This document shows, piece by piece, positions 35,501 to 43,597 of a stretch of 64,000 nucleotides of DNA. Origin of the DNA: Acidobacteriota bacterium (GTDB lineage: Bacteria > Acidobacteriota > Terriglobia > Terriglobales > Acidobacteriaceae). The stretch lies in assembly GCA_013289875.1 (NCBI GenBank), contig JABCZC010000016.1:1-64000 (forward strand). The letters are read 5' to 3'. The first letter of the stretch is position 1; each line of letters starts with the position of its first letter. The notes beneath the pieces are model-generated. The model was not told where the DNA came from. It searched no databases and saw only the letters and a list, made by a program, of their open reading frames with translations. The position numbers and the translations under genes were made by a program.

Positions 35501-35921
35501 CCGCTGGCTCCAACTGCGCTTCCTCTCCGGCCAGCAGCTCTCGCTCTTCGCCGGACTAGCAGGCCCGGCGGCCAATCTTGAAGCCGCTTCCTCTCAGGGT
35601 GTCATTCTGAGCGAAGCCGCAGACGAGGCGAGGAATCCATACGATGTATCGAGCGCCACAGGTTCCGGTAGCTTTCAGCCAAAGGGCATGGGCTACACCA
35701 GCGCACCGCAGGGAGGAATCCTGCCCGAGCTCGGAGCCGTCAGCCAATCCCGCAGCGAGCTCCACATGGAGGACCGAGGCATCTACCACGCCTCCGACGC
35801 CATGAAAGGCCTCTACGACATGGGCGACGCCCCCAGCTGCCATACCTGCGGGGCCATCATGGTCCGCAATGGAAGCTGCTACCGCTGCATGAGCTGCGGC
35901 AGCACCAGCGGCTGCAGCTAG
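32595..35921 (+). CDS. nrdJ: Adenosylcobalamin-dependent (class II) ribonucleoside-diphosphate reductase
   Basis: 1108 aa; ATG 32595 follows GAAGGAG. It makes deoxyribonucleotides using B12, independent of oxygen. Catalytic motifs are QCSACFIN (Cys198 or Cys195, one of the redox pair), NPCSE (Cys406 the thiyl-radical cysteine, Glu408) and NSACNL (Cys417, the other redox cysteine, 11 residues after Cys406 as in other class II enzymes), and later [27 protein letters not shown]. The C-terminal part holds the TSCPD-type domain ([45 protein letters not shown]) and ends in a zinc-ribbon-like [20 protein letters not shown]. Low-complexity linkers lie at ~775-870 and ~985-1060; the second contains a dispersed DNA repeat translated in frame. 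An NrdR-like box precedes the gene. Confidence 0.96.
   Translation: [1108 protein letters not shown]
35599..35645 (+). repeat. Dispersed GTCATTCTGAGCGAAGC repeat inside nrdJ
   Basis: GGTGTCATTCTGAGCGAAGC is followed by CGCAGACGAGGCGAGGAATC. It matches the intergenic copy at 30205 in 18 of the first 19 bases (TGTCATYCTGAGCGAAGC). It is read in frame as [16 protein letters not shown] (from residue 1003) in a linker between the TSCPD-type domain and the C-terminal zinc ribbon. Confidence 0.65.
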
Positions 35922-36311
35922 AAACGCTAGCGGCGGCAGGAGTTGTTGTTGTGTGGGTGGGTTCACGCATAAGCCTGAATTTGTACCCCATTGAATTCGA
36001 GACCCCATAAGGCTGAATCCGACACCACCACGCACTCAAATCGCCAAGGTCGCGCACTGTAGAAATCGGAGACGGCAAGGTGGGATCCGCGCTTGTCAGG
36101 GCGCGCGCTGCACATCTGCGCAATCAGTCCTTCCGCCGGACCGGATGTGCGGACAATCCAACCGGGCTGAAACCACCTGTCTGGCCTCCATTTGTGCTGC
36201 AGGAACATACGTGGTTTGCTCGCCGGTCACCCGTTACGGAAACGAGGCTCTGCAGGAACAGATTCGCTCGATCTCAATCTAGCTAGAAGTGAAATTTACG
36301 CCGATCGCAGA
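35922..36311. other. Spacer after nrdJ, no supported gene
   Basis: 390 bp between the convergent nrdJ and the anchored hypothetical gene. It contains GTTGTTGTGTGGGTGGGTTC, a GGTGGGATCCGCG segment, and the short inverted pair CTAG-AAACG-CTAG after the nrdJ stop. The segments look like degraded dispersed repeats; I find no open reading frame with recognisable content and no clear terminator. Confidence 0.4.
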
Positions 36312-37322
36312 TTAGAACCGATAACCCGGCTTGAGTTCGCAACGATACACCGTGGTCTTCTCTTTATCCGTGTCAGTCCGGACTGTACAAGTGGCCCAGC
36401 TCAAATTGAGGTCCGGACTCAGAGGGAACACGATGGGAGAGCCGTCGATCTCGGCCTCAAGACTCACACCTTCCTCGGTTGGTGGGAGCGTGAAGTTGAG
36501 CGTCCGGTCAAAGATGACAGGATATGACTCGCGGACATTGGAAATGATCGAATTACGAAAAACCTCAGCCTCGATCAAAAACGTAGCCGTATCCGACCAG
36601 TTCAAGGCCGAAACGTGGATGTTGCGCCCGCCGTGAACAAATCCACTTGAGTCAATACGTGTAAATGGGCACGGCCCTGCAATGCAGGTGGCTCTTACAT
36701 TGCCGAATGTATTGTCCGGTCCGGCATCCATCGACGCCGATGCAGAAGATGCCTTCCACAGGCCATCCGGCGAACATCGGGCCTGGTGGTTGCAGGGCAC
36801 ATTCGCCTTATTGACAACCTGAAAGACTTTGACTGCGCTTCCCACATTCGTGTTTTCACGGGAATTGAGGGTATATCTCACGCGGACGTTGGAGACCACC
36901 GTCTCTCGAAGCCCGGATGCAGCGACGCTCTTGAGCGGGATCGGAATCATTGCAGCAACGTATAACTCGGGGGGCGTCTTTAATCTTCCGGTTTGCACCG
37001 TCAAGTTAAGGGGCTCGTAATTCGGGTATCGAAAGCTCAGAGTGAGAGGGTTTTCGGACAATACGTTTTTTTGCCAGACGAGTTTGAAATATCCCGAAGC
37101 TTCGGAGCGAGTCTCGATGGTCTTCACGCCATCTGTCAGTGTGATCGCTACATCGGCTATCGGCCGCTGTTTGTCGGGGTCAGCATCCTGCCGAATCACT
37201 GCGCCTTGAACCGGTATTTCCTGTCGGACGGAAATCGATCTCCGGTGCAGGTACAGCAGTAGCAGAATGAGCAAGACGGTGGAGACCGCCGCGATGATCG
37301 TCCAGATGTGCTTCTTTCGCAT
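36312..37322 (-). CDS. Membrane-anchored hypothetical protein with carboxypeptidase-regulatory-like domain
   Basis: 336 aa. A single N-terminal span (WTIIAAVSTVLLILLLLYL, residues 7-25) with a positively charged cytoplasmic start anchors the protein. The next ~100 residues (PVQGAVIRQDADPDKQRPIA, then DVAITLTDGV and ETRSEASGYFKLVW) have the pattern of a carboxypeptidase-regulatory beta-sandwich, which often occurs in Acidobacteria surface proteins. The remainder is beta-rich, with four cysteines grouped in PCNHQARC and CIAGPC. No enzymatic motif is visible. It is divergent from the GH144-like gene with an AT-rich 138-bp promoter region between them. Confidence 0.6.
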   Translation of the reverse strand: MRKKHIWTIIAAVSTVLLILLLLYLHRRSISVRQEIPVQGAVIRQDADPDKQRPIADVAITLTDGVKTIETRSEASGYFKLVWQKNVLSENPLTLSFRYPNYEPLNLTVQTGRLKTPPELYVAAMIPIPLKSVAASGLRETVVSNVRVRYTLNSRENTNVGSAVKVFQVVNKANVPCNHQARCSPDGLWKASSASASMDAGPDNTFGNVRATCIAGPCPFTRIDSSGFVHGGRNIHVSALNWSDTATFLIEAEVFRNSIISNVRESYPVIFDRTLNFTLPPTEEGVSLEAEIDGSPIVFPLSPDLNLSWATCTVRTDTDKEKTTVYRCELKPGYRF

Positions 37323-37460
37323 TATTCACCGCTGATCAGCAGTGGACCCATAATTTGGAATACACCCTGCACGGACCGCTCTTACCAAACATCCTTGCAT
37401 ATTATTCAATATAAAGTGTTAATTAGAATGAGTTTCTCCGCAAGTCTCCGGACGGACTGA

Positions 37461-38879
37461 ATGAGCATGAATGGCAGCGCAGACGAACTTGGTGGAAGAA
37501 CCGAAGCGCAAATCCGCAGAATAGTCGATAGACAGCAGAAGCCCAATTCCAGGCGTGAACTGCTGCGTCGAATGGCGGGCGCCTCCCTTGGCATCCCGTT
37601 ATGGAAAGCGCTTCCTGTGTGGGCACTGGCAGCGCAACAGCAGAGAGAATCGGCGCCGGTGAGTTCGCCGACGGGGCTTTCACCTGAGGACGATAAGTTT
37701 TTGGACGATCTTGAACGTGCCAATTTCCTCTTCTTCTGGGAGCAAGCTAATCCAGAGACTGGATTGATCAAAGACCGCTGCAATGTGCGCACAACGGACA
37801 CCACGGTGGCTGCAAGCATCGCGTCCACTGGTTTCGGTCTGACAGCAATCTGCATTGCGGAGAAACGCGGGTTTATCTCCCACGAGGACGCACGTCTGCG
37901 GGTCATCAAAACTCTGGATTTCATCTGGAAGAAGTTGCCCACGCATCGCGGATTTTTCTTTCATTTTGCCAACATGAATACCGGCGAGCGGATGTGGGAT
38001 TCTGAGGTCTCCTCCATCGATACCGCGATCTTGCTTTGCGGCATCCTGACCTGCCGCCAGCACTTTCGGGATCGAGACATTTTCCAACTTTCACACGCAA
38101 TTTTTGACCGTGTGGATTGGTCCTGGATATCAGAAGACATCGCGCTGTTGTCTATGGGATGGACGCCTGAGATGGGCTTCCTGCCATCCAAATGGAACGA
38201 CTACAGCGAATTGATGATGATCTATCTGCTCGGGATGGGTTCTTCCTCTCACCCCCTGAAGCCCGACACGTGGTTCGCATGGAAACGGACAACCTTCGAA
38301 TATGACGGGATGCGCTACATTGGCTCCTTTGCCCCGCTCTTTGTAAATCAATTCTCCCAGGCATGGTTCGACTTCCGGCACAAGCGCGATAAATACGCTG
38401 ATTACTTTCAGAACTCAGTCATCGCCACGGAGGTTCACCGCCTCTTTTGTGTAGGACTGGCCAGGAACTTCCCCGATTACAGTGACGATCTCTGGGGCAT
38501 CACTGCATCTGACTCCGAAAACGGCTATGTGGTCTGGGGCGGCCCACCGGCCACGGGTCCTATCGACGGGACCGTAGTCCCCGCAGCAACTGGAGGCTCG
38601 CTGCCGTTTCTGCCCGAGGCTACCATGCGTGTTCTGAAGAATATCAAAGCTCGTTATCCGCAAGCCTGGAGCCGCTACGGGTTCGTCGATGCCTTCAATC
38701 CGTTGAAACAATGGTATGACAAAGACGTTATCGGTATCGACACCGGAATCACCATGCTCATGGCGGAAAATGTACGCACTTCCTTTGTATGGGAAACCTT
38801 CATGAAGAATCCCGAGGCACAACGTGGAATGGCTAAGGCAGGCTTCACAAGCTATAACCCAGCTGTTCCATCCACTTAA
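37461..38879 (+). CDS. Exported GH144 / glucoamylase-like glycoside hydrolase
   Basis: 472 aa. The N-terminal RREL-LRR segment (NSRRELLRRMAGASLGIPLW) with a hydrophobic run and ALAA resembles a twin-arginine signal followed by a cleavage site. The body carries the glucoamylase-like/GH144 pattern of an alpha/alpha barrel: ERANFLFFWEQANPETGLIKDR at its start, ASIASTGFGLTAICIAEKRG, SSIDTAILLCGILTCRQHF, SELMMIYLLGMGSSSHPL, FAPLFVNQFSQAWFDFRHKRD, WGITASDSENGYVVWGGPP and VDAFNP. Characterised GH144 enzymes cleave beta-1,2-glucan; that specificity is inferred only. Neighbouring genes also concern carbohydrates, but this one lacks the TetR palindrome. Confidence 0.88.
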   Translation: MSMNGSADELGGRTEAQIRRIVDRQQKPNSRRELLRRMAGASLGIPLWKALPVWALAAQQQRESAPVSSPTGLSPEDDKFLDDLERANFLFFWEQANPETGLIKDRCNVRTTDTTVAASIASTGFGLTAICIAEKRGFISHEDARLRVIKTLDFIWKKLPTHRGFFFHFANMNTGERMWDSEVSSIDTAILLCGILTCRQHFRDRDIFQLSHAIFDRVDWSWISEDIALLSMGWTPEMGFLPSKWNDYSELMMIYLLGMGSSSHPLKPDTWFAWKRTTFEYDGMRYIGSFAPLFVNQFSQAWFDFRHKRDKYADYFQNSVIATEVHRLFCVGLARNFPDYSDDLWGITASDSENGYVVWGGPPATGPIDGTVVPAATGGSLPFLPEATMRVLKNIKARYPQAWSRYGFVDAFNPLKQWYDKDVIGIDTGITMLMAENVRTSFVWETFMKNPEAQRGMAKAGFTSYNPAVPST

Positions 38880-39151
38880 TCGGTTGTCGGCAAATCGCCG
38901 TCATATCTCATCGAGGATAATCCTGGGATCGGTGACTTCCCTGAACAGATCTTCTTCCAGATGCCAGTGTTGCGGGACCCATCGACACTCCGCTCTCTAC
39001 TTCGTCACCCGCACCGAAACGACTCAGGAGAGTTCGTCTCCCGCAAACTGGATTTACCTCGCCTCTATCTTGCAGCGCTATATAGACTCCCTGAAGAACG
39101 AGACGATGAACTAGCCGCAATGACTAAGCCGGCGACCGGCGAGAGATCGAT

Positions 39152-40774
39152 CTATCGCGCGACCCGCACCCGCAGCACGGTGGACTTGTCCGGCAGCGAC
39201 ACGTGACGTTCATCTCCGTTGAGGCGGCGGGACGGTATCCATTGCTCGCCTTGAAAAGTGCCCTCCTCAATGGAGATGAGCTGTGCGTCGCGCAGTGGTC
39301 CATCTGTCTCGCGGAACGTCACATCGAACCCAGTGCCCATGATGACGAAATCGTCCGGCGCGAGTTCGATGATCATGCCGCAGGCTCTACCTTTTACCGG
39401 GTCGAAGGTAGCGGTGAAATCGATGTTCGCGGCCAGCCGCTCGCCGACCCGGATCGACTCTTTCCAGTCTTCTCCATTTGCAAGTCCCTGCAGGATAGGG
39501 TGAAGCTTGCCCGTGTATTGGTAGTGAACGATCAGCGGCAGCAGAGGACGCAGCACGCGATAAGTATCCTCAAAGCCGGCGCCGATCGCAGCACCGGTCG
39601 GACTCCTTTGGACATCGTCAATCCCGAAAGGGCTGAAGCCGATCCCGTTGAAGTCGCCGAACGTGGTGTAGGCAAAGCCCACATAGTAAGGATTGAAATT
39701 CGTCTCCGGAACGAAGAGTGGGTTATCCGGCCTGGTGTACTGCGCGGCGACATCGTAGAACTTTGGATAGTAGATATCCGGCGCCAGGATGTCGATGGCT
39801 GGCGCGGCCGCTTTCCAGATGTCGAAGACATTCACCGTTGCGCCACCGCTCGGCCATCGGCCTGCGCGCTCAACGCCCTCGATCAGCCAGACATTCACAT
39901 ACATGGGCAGCGGGTATTCATGCTTGCCGGCAGCTGCAACCGTATTGACGTAATTCGAGACCAGCCATGCGCTGAATGATTCCGGCGCCAGTTCCCCAAA
40001 GACCTGCTTCCAATTGCCCGACTTCGGCGATTTGTCCCATACCCTGATCATCGGGGCAGAGAGCTGGCGGCCATGGCTCTCCAGAAAGCTGAGCAACTCC
40101 TTCGGCACTCGCGCATCGAAGAGGCGATTAGCGGCTTCGGAATAGTCCCGGTCAGTTCCGAGTAGTCCCGGCTCGTTCTCCACCTGAACCATAAGAACGG
40201 TGCGATCTGCTTCATCGACACTCTTCACGTGCTGCAGCAGCGCAGCGAAGGCTCGCGCGTCGGCGTCCATGGCGGCGCGACAAAGCGGAGAGATAATCTC
40301 CGTCTCCTCGCCTCGCGAGCCCAGCACGCGCGTATATTTCTGCTTGTCGCGCTTCACCCACTCGGGCACGTAGTGGCTCTCGCCGTTTTTCCAGGTGCCG
40401 AACCACAGCAGCACGAGGTGCAGGTCGCGCTTCCGCGCTGCCTGGATCGCGCGATCCACCAGGCGAAAATCGAATTGCCCAGGCTTCGGCTCAATGGCTT
40501 CCCAGTAAATGGGCACCTCCGCCGTATTGGCGTGCCAGCCGGCAAGTACATCCAGCGCTTTATCGAGGTCATCCGCATTGGAAGTCGTTGAATTGTGAAT
40601 CTGGCCACTCAGCATCAGGTAAGGGCTGCCATCGACCATCAAGCGAAAAGTCTCGCCCGTCTTCTCGATGCTGGGAATAGGTTTGGAGACGGATTGCGCG
40701 ATGCCCGCGGCCGGCATCACGAGAAAAACGAGCAGGTTGCAAAGGCGAGCGGCTGTACGGAGGGACGCGTTCAT
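39152..40774 (-). CDS. Secreted GH35/GH42-like glycosidase with DUF5597 C-terminus
   Basis: 540 aa with a signal peptide (cleavage near AGIAQS). A TIM-barrel beta-galactosidase-like domain follows: FRLMVDGSPYLMLSGQIHNS near the start, WHANTAEVPIYWEAIEPKPGQFDF, the acid/base motif VQVENEPG (Glu201) and the probable nucleophile in FVPETNF (Glu357). After DIYYPKFYDVA the region FNGIGFSPFGIDD and the tail resemble DUF5597, the module attached to this glycosidase group in Acidobacteria and Bacteroidota. It should act on beta-galactosides or related glycans outside the cytoplasm. A perfect palindrome (40863-40883) in its promoter region, shared with two other promoters, ties it to the TetR locus. 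Confidence 0.9.
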   Translation of the reverse strand: MNASLRTAARLCNLLVFLVMPAAGIAQSVSKPIPSIEKTGETFRLMVDGSPYLMLSGQIHNSTTSNADDLDKALDVLAGWHANTAEVPIYWEAIEPKPGQFDFRLVDRAIQAARKRDLHLVLLWFGTWKNGESHYVPEWVKRDKQKYTRVLGSRGEETEIISPLCRAAMDADARAFAALLQHVKSVDEADRTVLMVQVENEPGLLGTDRDYSEAANRLFDARVPKELLSFLESHGRQLSAPMIRVWDKSPKSGNWKQVFGELAPESFSAWLVSNYVNTVAAAGKHEYPLPMYVNVWLIEGVERAGRWPSGGATVNVFDIWKAAAPAIDILAPDIYYPKFYDVAAQYTRPDNPLFVPETNFNPYYVGFAYTTFGDFNGIGFSPFGIDDVQRSPTGAAIGAGFEDTYRVLRPLLPLIVHYQYTGKLHPILQGLANGEDWKESIRVGERLAANIDFTATFDPVKGRACGMIIELAPDDFVIMGTGFDVTFRETDGPLRDAQLISIEEGTFQGEQWIPSRRLNGDERHVSLPDKSTVLRVRVAR

Positions 40775-40862
40775 ATGATGTCACCGACGGTAATTTTGGG
40801 AGAGAATCGCCACATCTGTGGCTCTCACGAATTTGCAGTTCTCTTTGCCCCGGTTCTACAAT

Positions 40863-40883
40863 AACATGAGCAAAGCTCATGTT
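40863..40883. promoter_or_regulatory. Predicted TetR operator, copy 1 (glycosidase/MFS divergent region)
   Basis: AACATGAGC-AAA-GCTCATGTT is a perfect 9-bp inverted repeat. On the minus strand it is followed directly by TATTGT, a possible -10 for the glycosidase gene. It is 80 bp from the MFS start on the other side. Two near-copies lie before the FGGY kinase and the TonB receptor. Confidence 0.75.
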
Positions 40884-40962
40884 GCGCCACGCGTGATTTT
40901 CAGGCCCACTTTGAGTTGATACCTGACAGGTACGCGCCAATGCTCGTCGAACGGATCGCATC

Positions 40963-42135
40963 GTGCTGAGAAATATCTTGCCGCATAAGCGGGACAGGAT
41001 GATTCTGTTTCCTGCAGCCGGGTCGCAGCTCATCGTTACTACAGCCCTCTTCCTTATGCCTACGCTGATCGATACCCTCCAGGTCGCTGGCATATTTTCC
41101 GCTCGGGGCGCTGGACTGCTCCTGAGCATGGAATTGGCCGTATCGGCGCTGACCACACTCGGCCTTTCGGCATGGTTTCGCACGGAACACCCGCGCGCCT
41201 GGGCGCTATCGGGAGGTTTGCTCACAATTGGCGGCACCGCGCTCACCCTGCTCGCGCCATCGCCTTCGCTGTTCTTTGTATCCCGCCTCATCGCAGGCAT
41301 TGGAGCAGGCATAGTGGCCGCCAATGCAACCAGCGTGCTGTCACGCGGAATCGACCGCGAGAAGATCATCGCTATCCTGACGATGATCTCGATCGTCAAT
41401 GCCGCGCTTTGGCTTGTCGTCATGCCTTACAGCGTCGATCGTTTCGGATACCGTGGCGCATATGCCTGTATTCTGCTTATCTGTCTCGCCGGGACATGCC
41501 TGCTGGCACGTCTGCCCTCATCCCCCGCGCGGCAGCAAGTTAGCAGGCAATCATCGCGGTCGCCTCTTTCGTCGGCCGCCGCGCTGGTCGTGCTCGCGAT
41601 CTTCCTCACACAACTGGGTCAGGGAGCATTCTGGAGCCTCGAAGATTCCTTCGGCAGGCGTGCCGGTTTCAGCAGTCACGGAATCGGGGTCCTGCTTTCG
41701 GCTGCCACGCTCCTGCTGTTACTCGGCGCGATGGGAGCGGCGTGGGCGGGCGATCGTTTCGGCCGATTTCCTTCCATGCAGTCGCTCATTCTGGTCAATG
41801 CCGTGTCGATCGTCTTAATAAGCACTGTGGCGGTTCATTGGGTCTTCATTGCGGCGAATGTTCTGCAAGCGGTCACTAATCTCTCCTCTCTCATTTATCA
41901 ACTCGGACTATCGGCGAGCCTGGACCACACCGGACGGCTGGTTGCGGCAGCTACAGGTCTCGTAACCCTCGGCAACGGACTCGGTCCGAGCCTGTCGACC
42001 AGCCTGAGCGCGGCCTTTGGTGCGTCATCGGTTGGAATCGTCGTCCTCACATTCAACATTTTGGCGTTGATCGCATATAGCGCGATCAGATTTCGTTACG
42101 CTGGAGAGTCGCGCGTTTCGGCTTACCTGACGTGA
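40963..42135 (+). CDS. MFS transporter
   Basis: 390 aa with about twelve hydrophobic segments (LFPAAGSQLIVTTALFLMPTLID, GAGLLLSMELAVSALTTLGL, SGGLLTIGGTALTLLA, FFVSRLIAGIGAGIVAANATSVL, and others), the layout of a major facilitator permease. The loop RLIAGIGAGIV in the second half of the N-terminal bundle fits the family. It uses GTG 40963 as the first possible start; ATG 40999, just before the first span, is an alternative with a GGGACAGG signal. The substrate is unknown; its position between an operator-linked glycosidase and an aldehyde dehydrogenase (55 nt downstream) suggests uptake of a sugar or sugar-derived acid in this regulon. Confidence 0.85.
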   Translation: MLRNILPHKRDRMILFPAAGSQLIVTTALFLMPTLIDTLQVAGIFSARGAGLLLSMELAVSALTTLGLSAWFRTEHPRAWALSGGLLTIGGTALTLLAPSPSLFFVSRLIAGIGAGIVAANATSVLSRGIDREKIIAILTMISIVNAALWLVVMPYSVDRFGYRGAYACILLICLAGTCLLARLPSSPARQQVSRQSSRSPLSSAAALVVLAIFLTQLGQGAFWSLEDSFGRRAGFSSHGIGVLLSAATLLLLLGAMGAAWAGDRFGRFPSMQSLILVNAVSIVLISTVAVHWVFIAANVLQAVTNLSSLIYQLGLSASLDHTGRLVAAATGLVTLGNGLGPSLSTSLSAAFGASSVGIVVLTFNILALIAYSAIRFRYAGESRVSAYLT

Positions 42136-42190
42136 CCGTTCTCTTTCGCCTGCGTGCGAACATCCAAAAGCGGAGAGGCGCTCGAACGCA

Positions 42191-43597
42191 ATGAATCCGA
42201 TGACGATCAAAACAGAAACAGCCGCCATCACTCCGGAGGCCCGGCTTGAAAAATTGCGGAAAGCCGTCGACGAAGGCGCGCATCGCACGCTCTCCTGGCG
42301 GCTGGCTCAGCTCGACGGAGTGTTGCGTTTCGTCTCCGATCACGAAGATGCGATGCTGGCAGCGCTCAAAGCCGATCTCGGCCGCTGCGCTACTGAGGCG
42401 CGGGTTGCAGACACTCTAATGGTGCGTTCTGAGGTACGGCTGATACGGCGCAATCTGCGGCGCTGGCTGCAACCCCGCCGTGTCCATACTCCGATTGCTG
42501 CGCAGCCCGGAAAAAGCTGGGTACAGCAGGAGCCGTTCGGCCTAGCGCTGATTCTTGGGACCTGGAATTATCCTTTTCAGCAAATTCTCATACCGCTTGC
42601 CGGCGCGCTTGCGGCCGGAAACGCCGCGGTCGTGAAATTGTCTGAGGTCGCGCCGCACTCCGCTTCGCTGATGGCCAGATATCTGGAGCATTATGTCGAT
42701 CCGACTTCGGTTATCGTGTTCACCGGAGGTCCGGAAACCGCATCGCGGCTCCTTGGATGCCGATTCGACAAGATCTTCTATACCGGCTCCAGCCGTGTGG
42801 GCCGGATCGTAATGAAGGCGGCGGCTGAGAACTTGACGCCGGTGACGCTCGAGCTCGGCGGGAAGAATCCCGCAATCGTCGCATCGGATGCACCACTTGA
42901 AGTAACCGCCCGCCGCATTGTCTGGGGCCGCTTTATGAATGCCGGCCAGATTTGCGTAGCCCCGGATTATGTCCTCGTCCCGGAGCACATGCGACTCGCG
43001 TTGATCGACTCCTTACGCCGGGCAATTCTGCGATTTTATGGACCCGATCCGCATCGCAGCGAGTCCTACGGGCGCATCGTAAACGAGCAGCATTTTTCAA
43101 GGCTCCTTGCGCTCATGCGGGACGGCAGGGTTGCGATCGGAGGCAACACAGATGCAACGGACCGGTACATTGCGCCAACCGTGCTCACCGATTTGCCGGC
43201 TGGCGCAGCTGTCCTGCAGGAAGAAATCTTCGGTCCGATTTTGCCGGTTGTTGGGTACCAGACAATTGAAGAAGCCCTGGCATTCATCAGGGCGAGGCCC
43301 AAACCTCTGGCGCTTTATCTCTTTACGAAAAATCGCTCGCTGCAAAGACGATCAATTCGCGACATAAGCTCCGGCAGCGTCGTAATAAATGACGTAATAG
43401 TCAATCAGATCGTGCCCGGCCTGCCGTTCGGCGGAGTCGGCAATAGCGGGATGGGGGCCTTCCACGGCCGTTACACCTTCGATGCGTTTTCCCATTCCAA
43501 AGCGGTAGTGCACCGTGAATTATGGGGCGATCTCGACGTGCGCTATCCGCCGTTCAGCAACAGGAAGGATCGGCTTCTGCAGTGGCTCCTCTCCTAG
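42191..43597 (+). CDS. Aldehyde dehydrogenase
   Basis: 468 aa, NAD(P)-dependent aldehyde dehydrogenase of the shorter, class 3-like type. The coenzyme segment ILGTWNYPFQQILIPLAGALAAGNAAVVKLSE, the general base in LELGGKNP (Glu221) and the nucleophile in NAGQICVAPDY (Cys255) are present, with EEIFGPILPV and GGVGNSGMGAFHG near the end. It is 55 nt downstream of the MFS gene, probably cotranscribed. In the regulon it could oxidise an aldehyde released by the class II aldolase (lactaldehyde or glycolaldehyde-like); the substrate is inferred from context only. Its stop codon overlaps that of the convergent tetR gene (CTAG). Confidence 0.93.
   Translation: MNPMTIKTETAAITPEARLEKLRKAVDEGAHRTLSWRLAQLDGVLRFVSDHEDAMLAALKADLGRCATEARVADTLMVRSEVRLIRRNLRRWLQPRRVHTPIAAQPGKSWVQQEPFGLALILGTWNYPFQQILIPLAGALAAGNAAVVKLSEVAPHSASLMARYLEHYVDPTSVIVFTGGPETASRLLGCRFDKIFYTGSSRVGRIVMKAAAENLTPVTLELGGKNPAIVASDAPLEVTARRIVWGRFMNAGQICVAPDYVLVPEHMRLALIDSLRRAILRFYGPDPHRSESYGRIVNEQHFSRLLALMRDGRVAIGGNTDATDRYIAPTVLTDLPAGAAVLQEEIFGPILPVVGYQTIEEALAFIRARPKPLALYLFTKNRSLQRRSIRDISSGSVVINDVIVNQIVPGLPFGGVGNSGMGAFHGRYTFDAFSHSKAVVHRELWGDLDVRYPPFSNRKDRLLQWLLS

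Noticed and set aside
38961-39206. Small plus-strand frame and a minus-strand fragment in the 38880-39151 spacer
   Set aside because: No ribosome-binding site, no family; the minus-strand stretch WVPQHWHLEEDLFREV has the look of a protein tail but lacks an open upstream frame, so it was not annotated.
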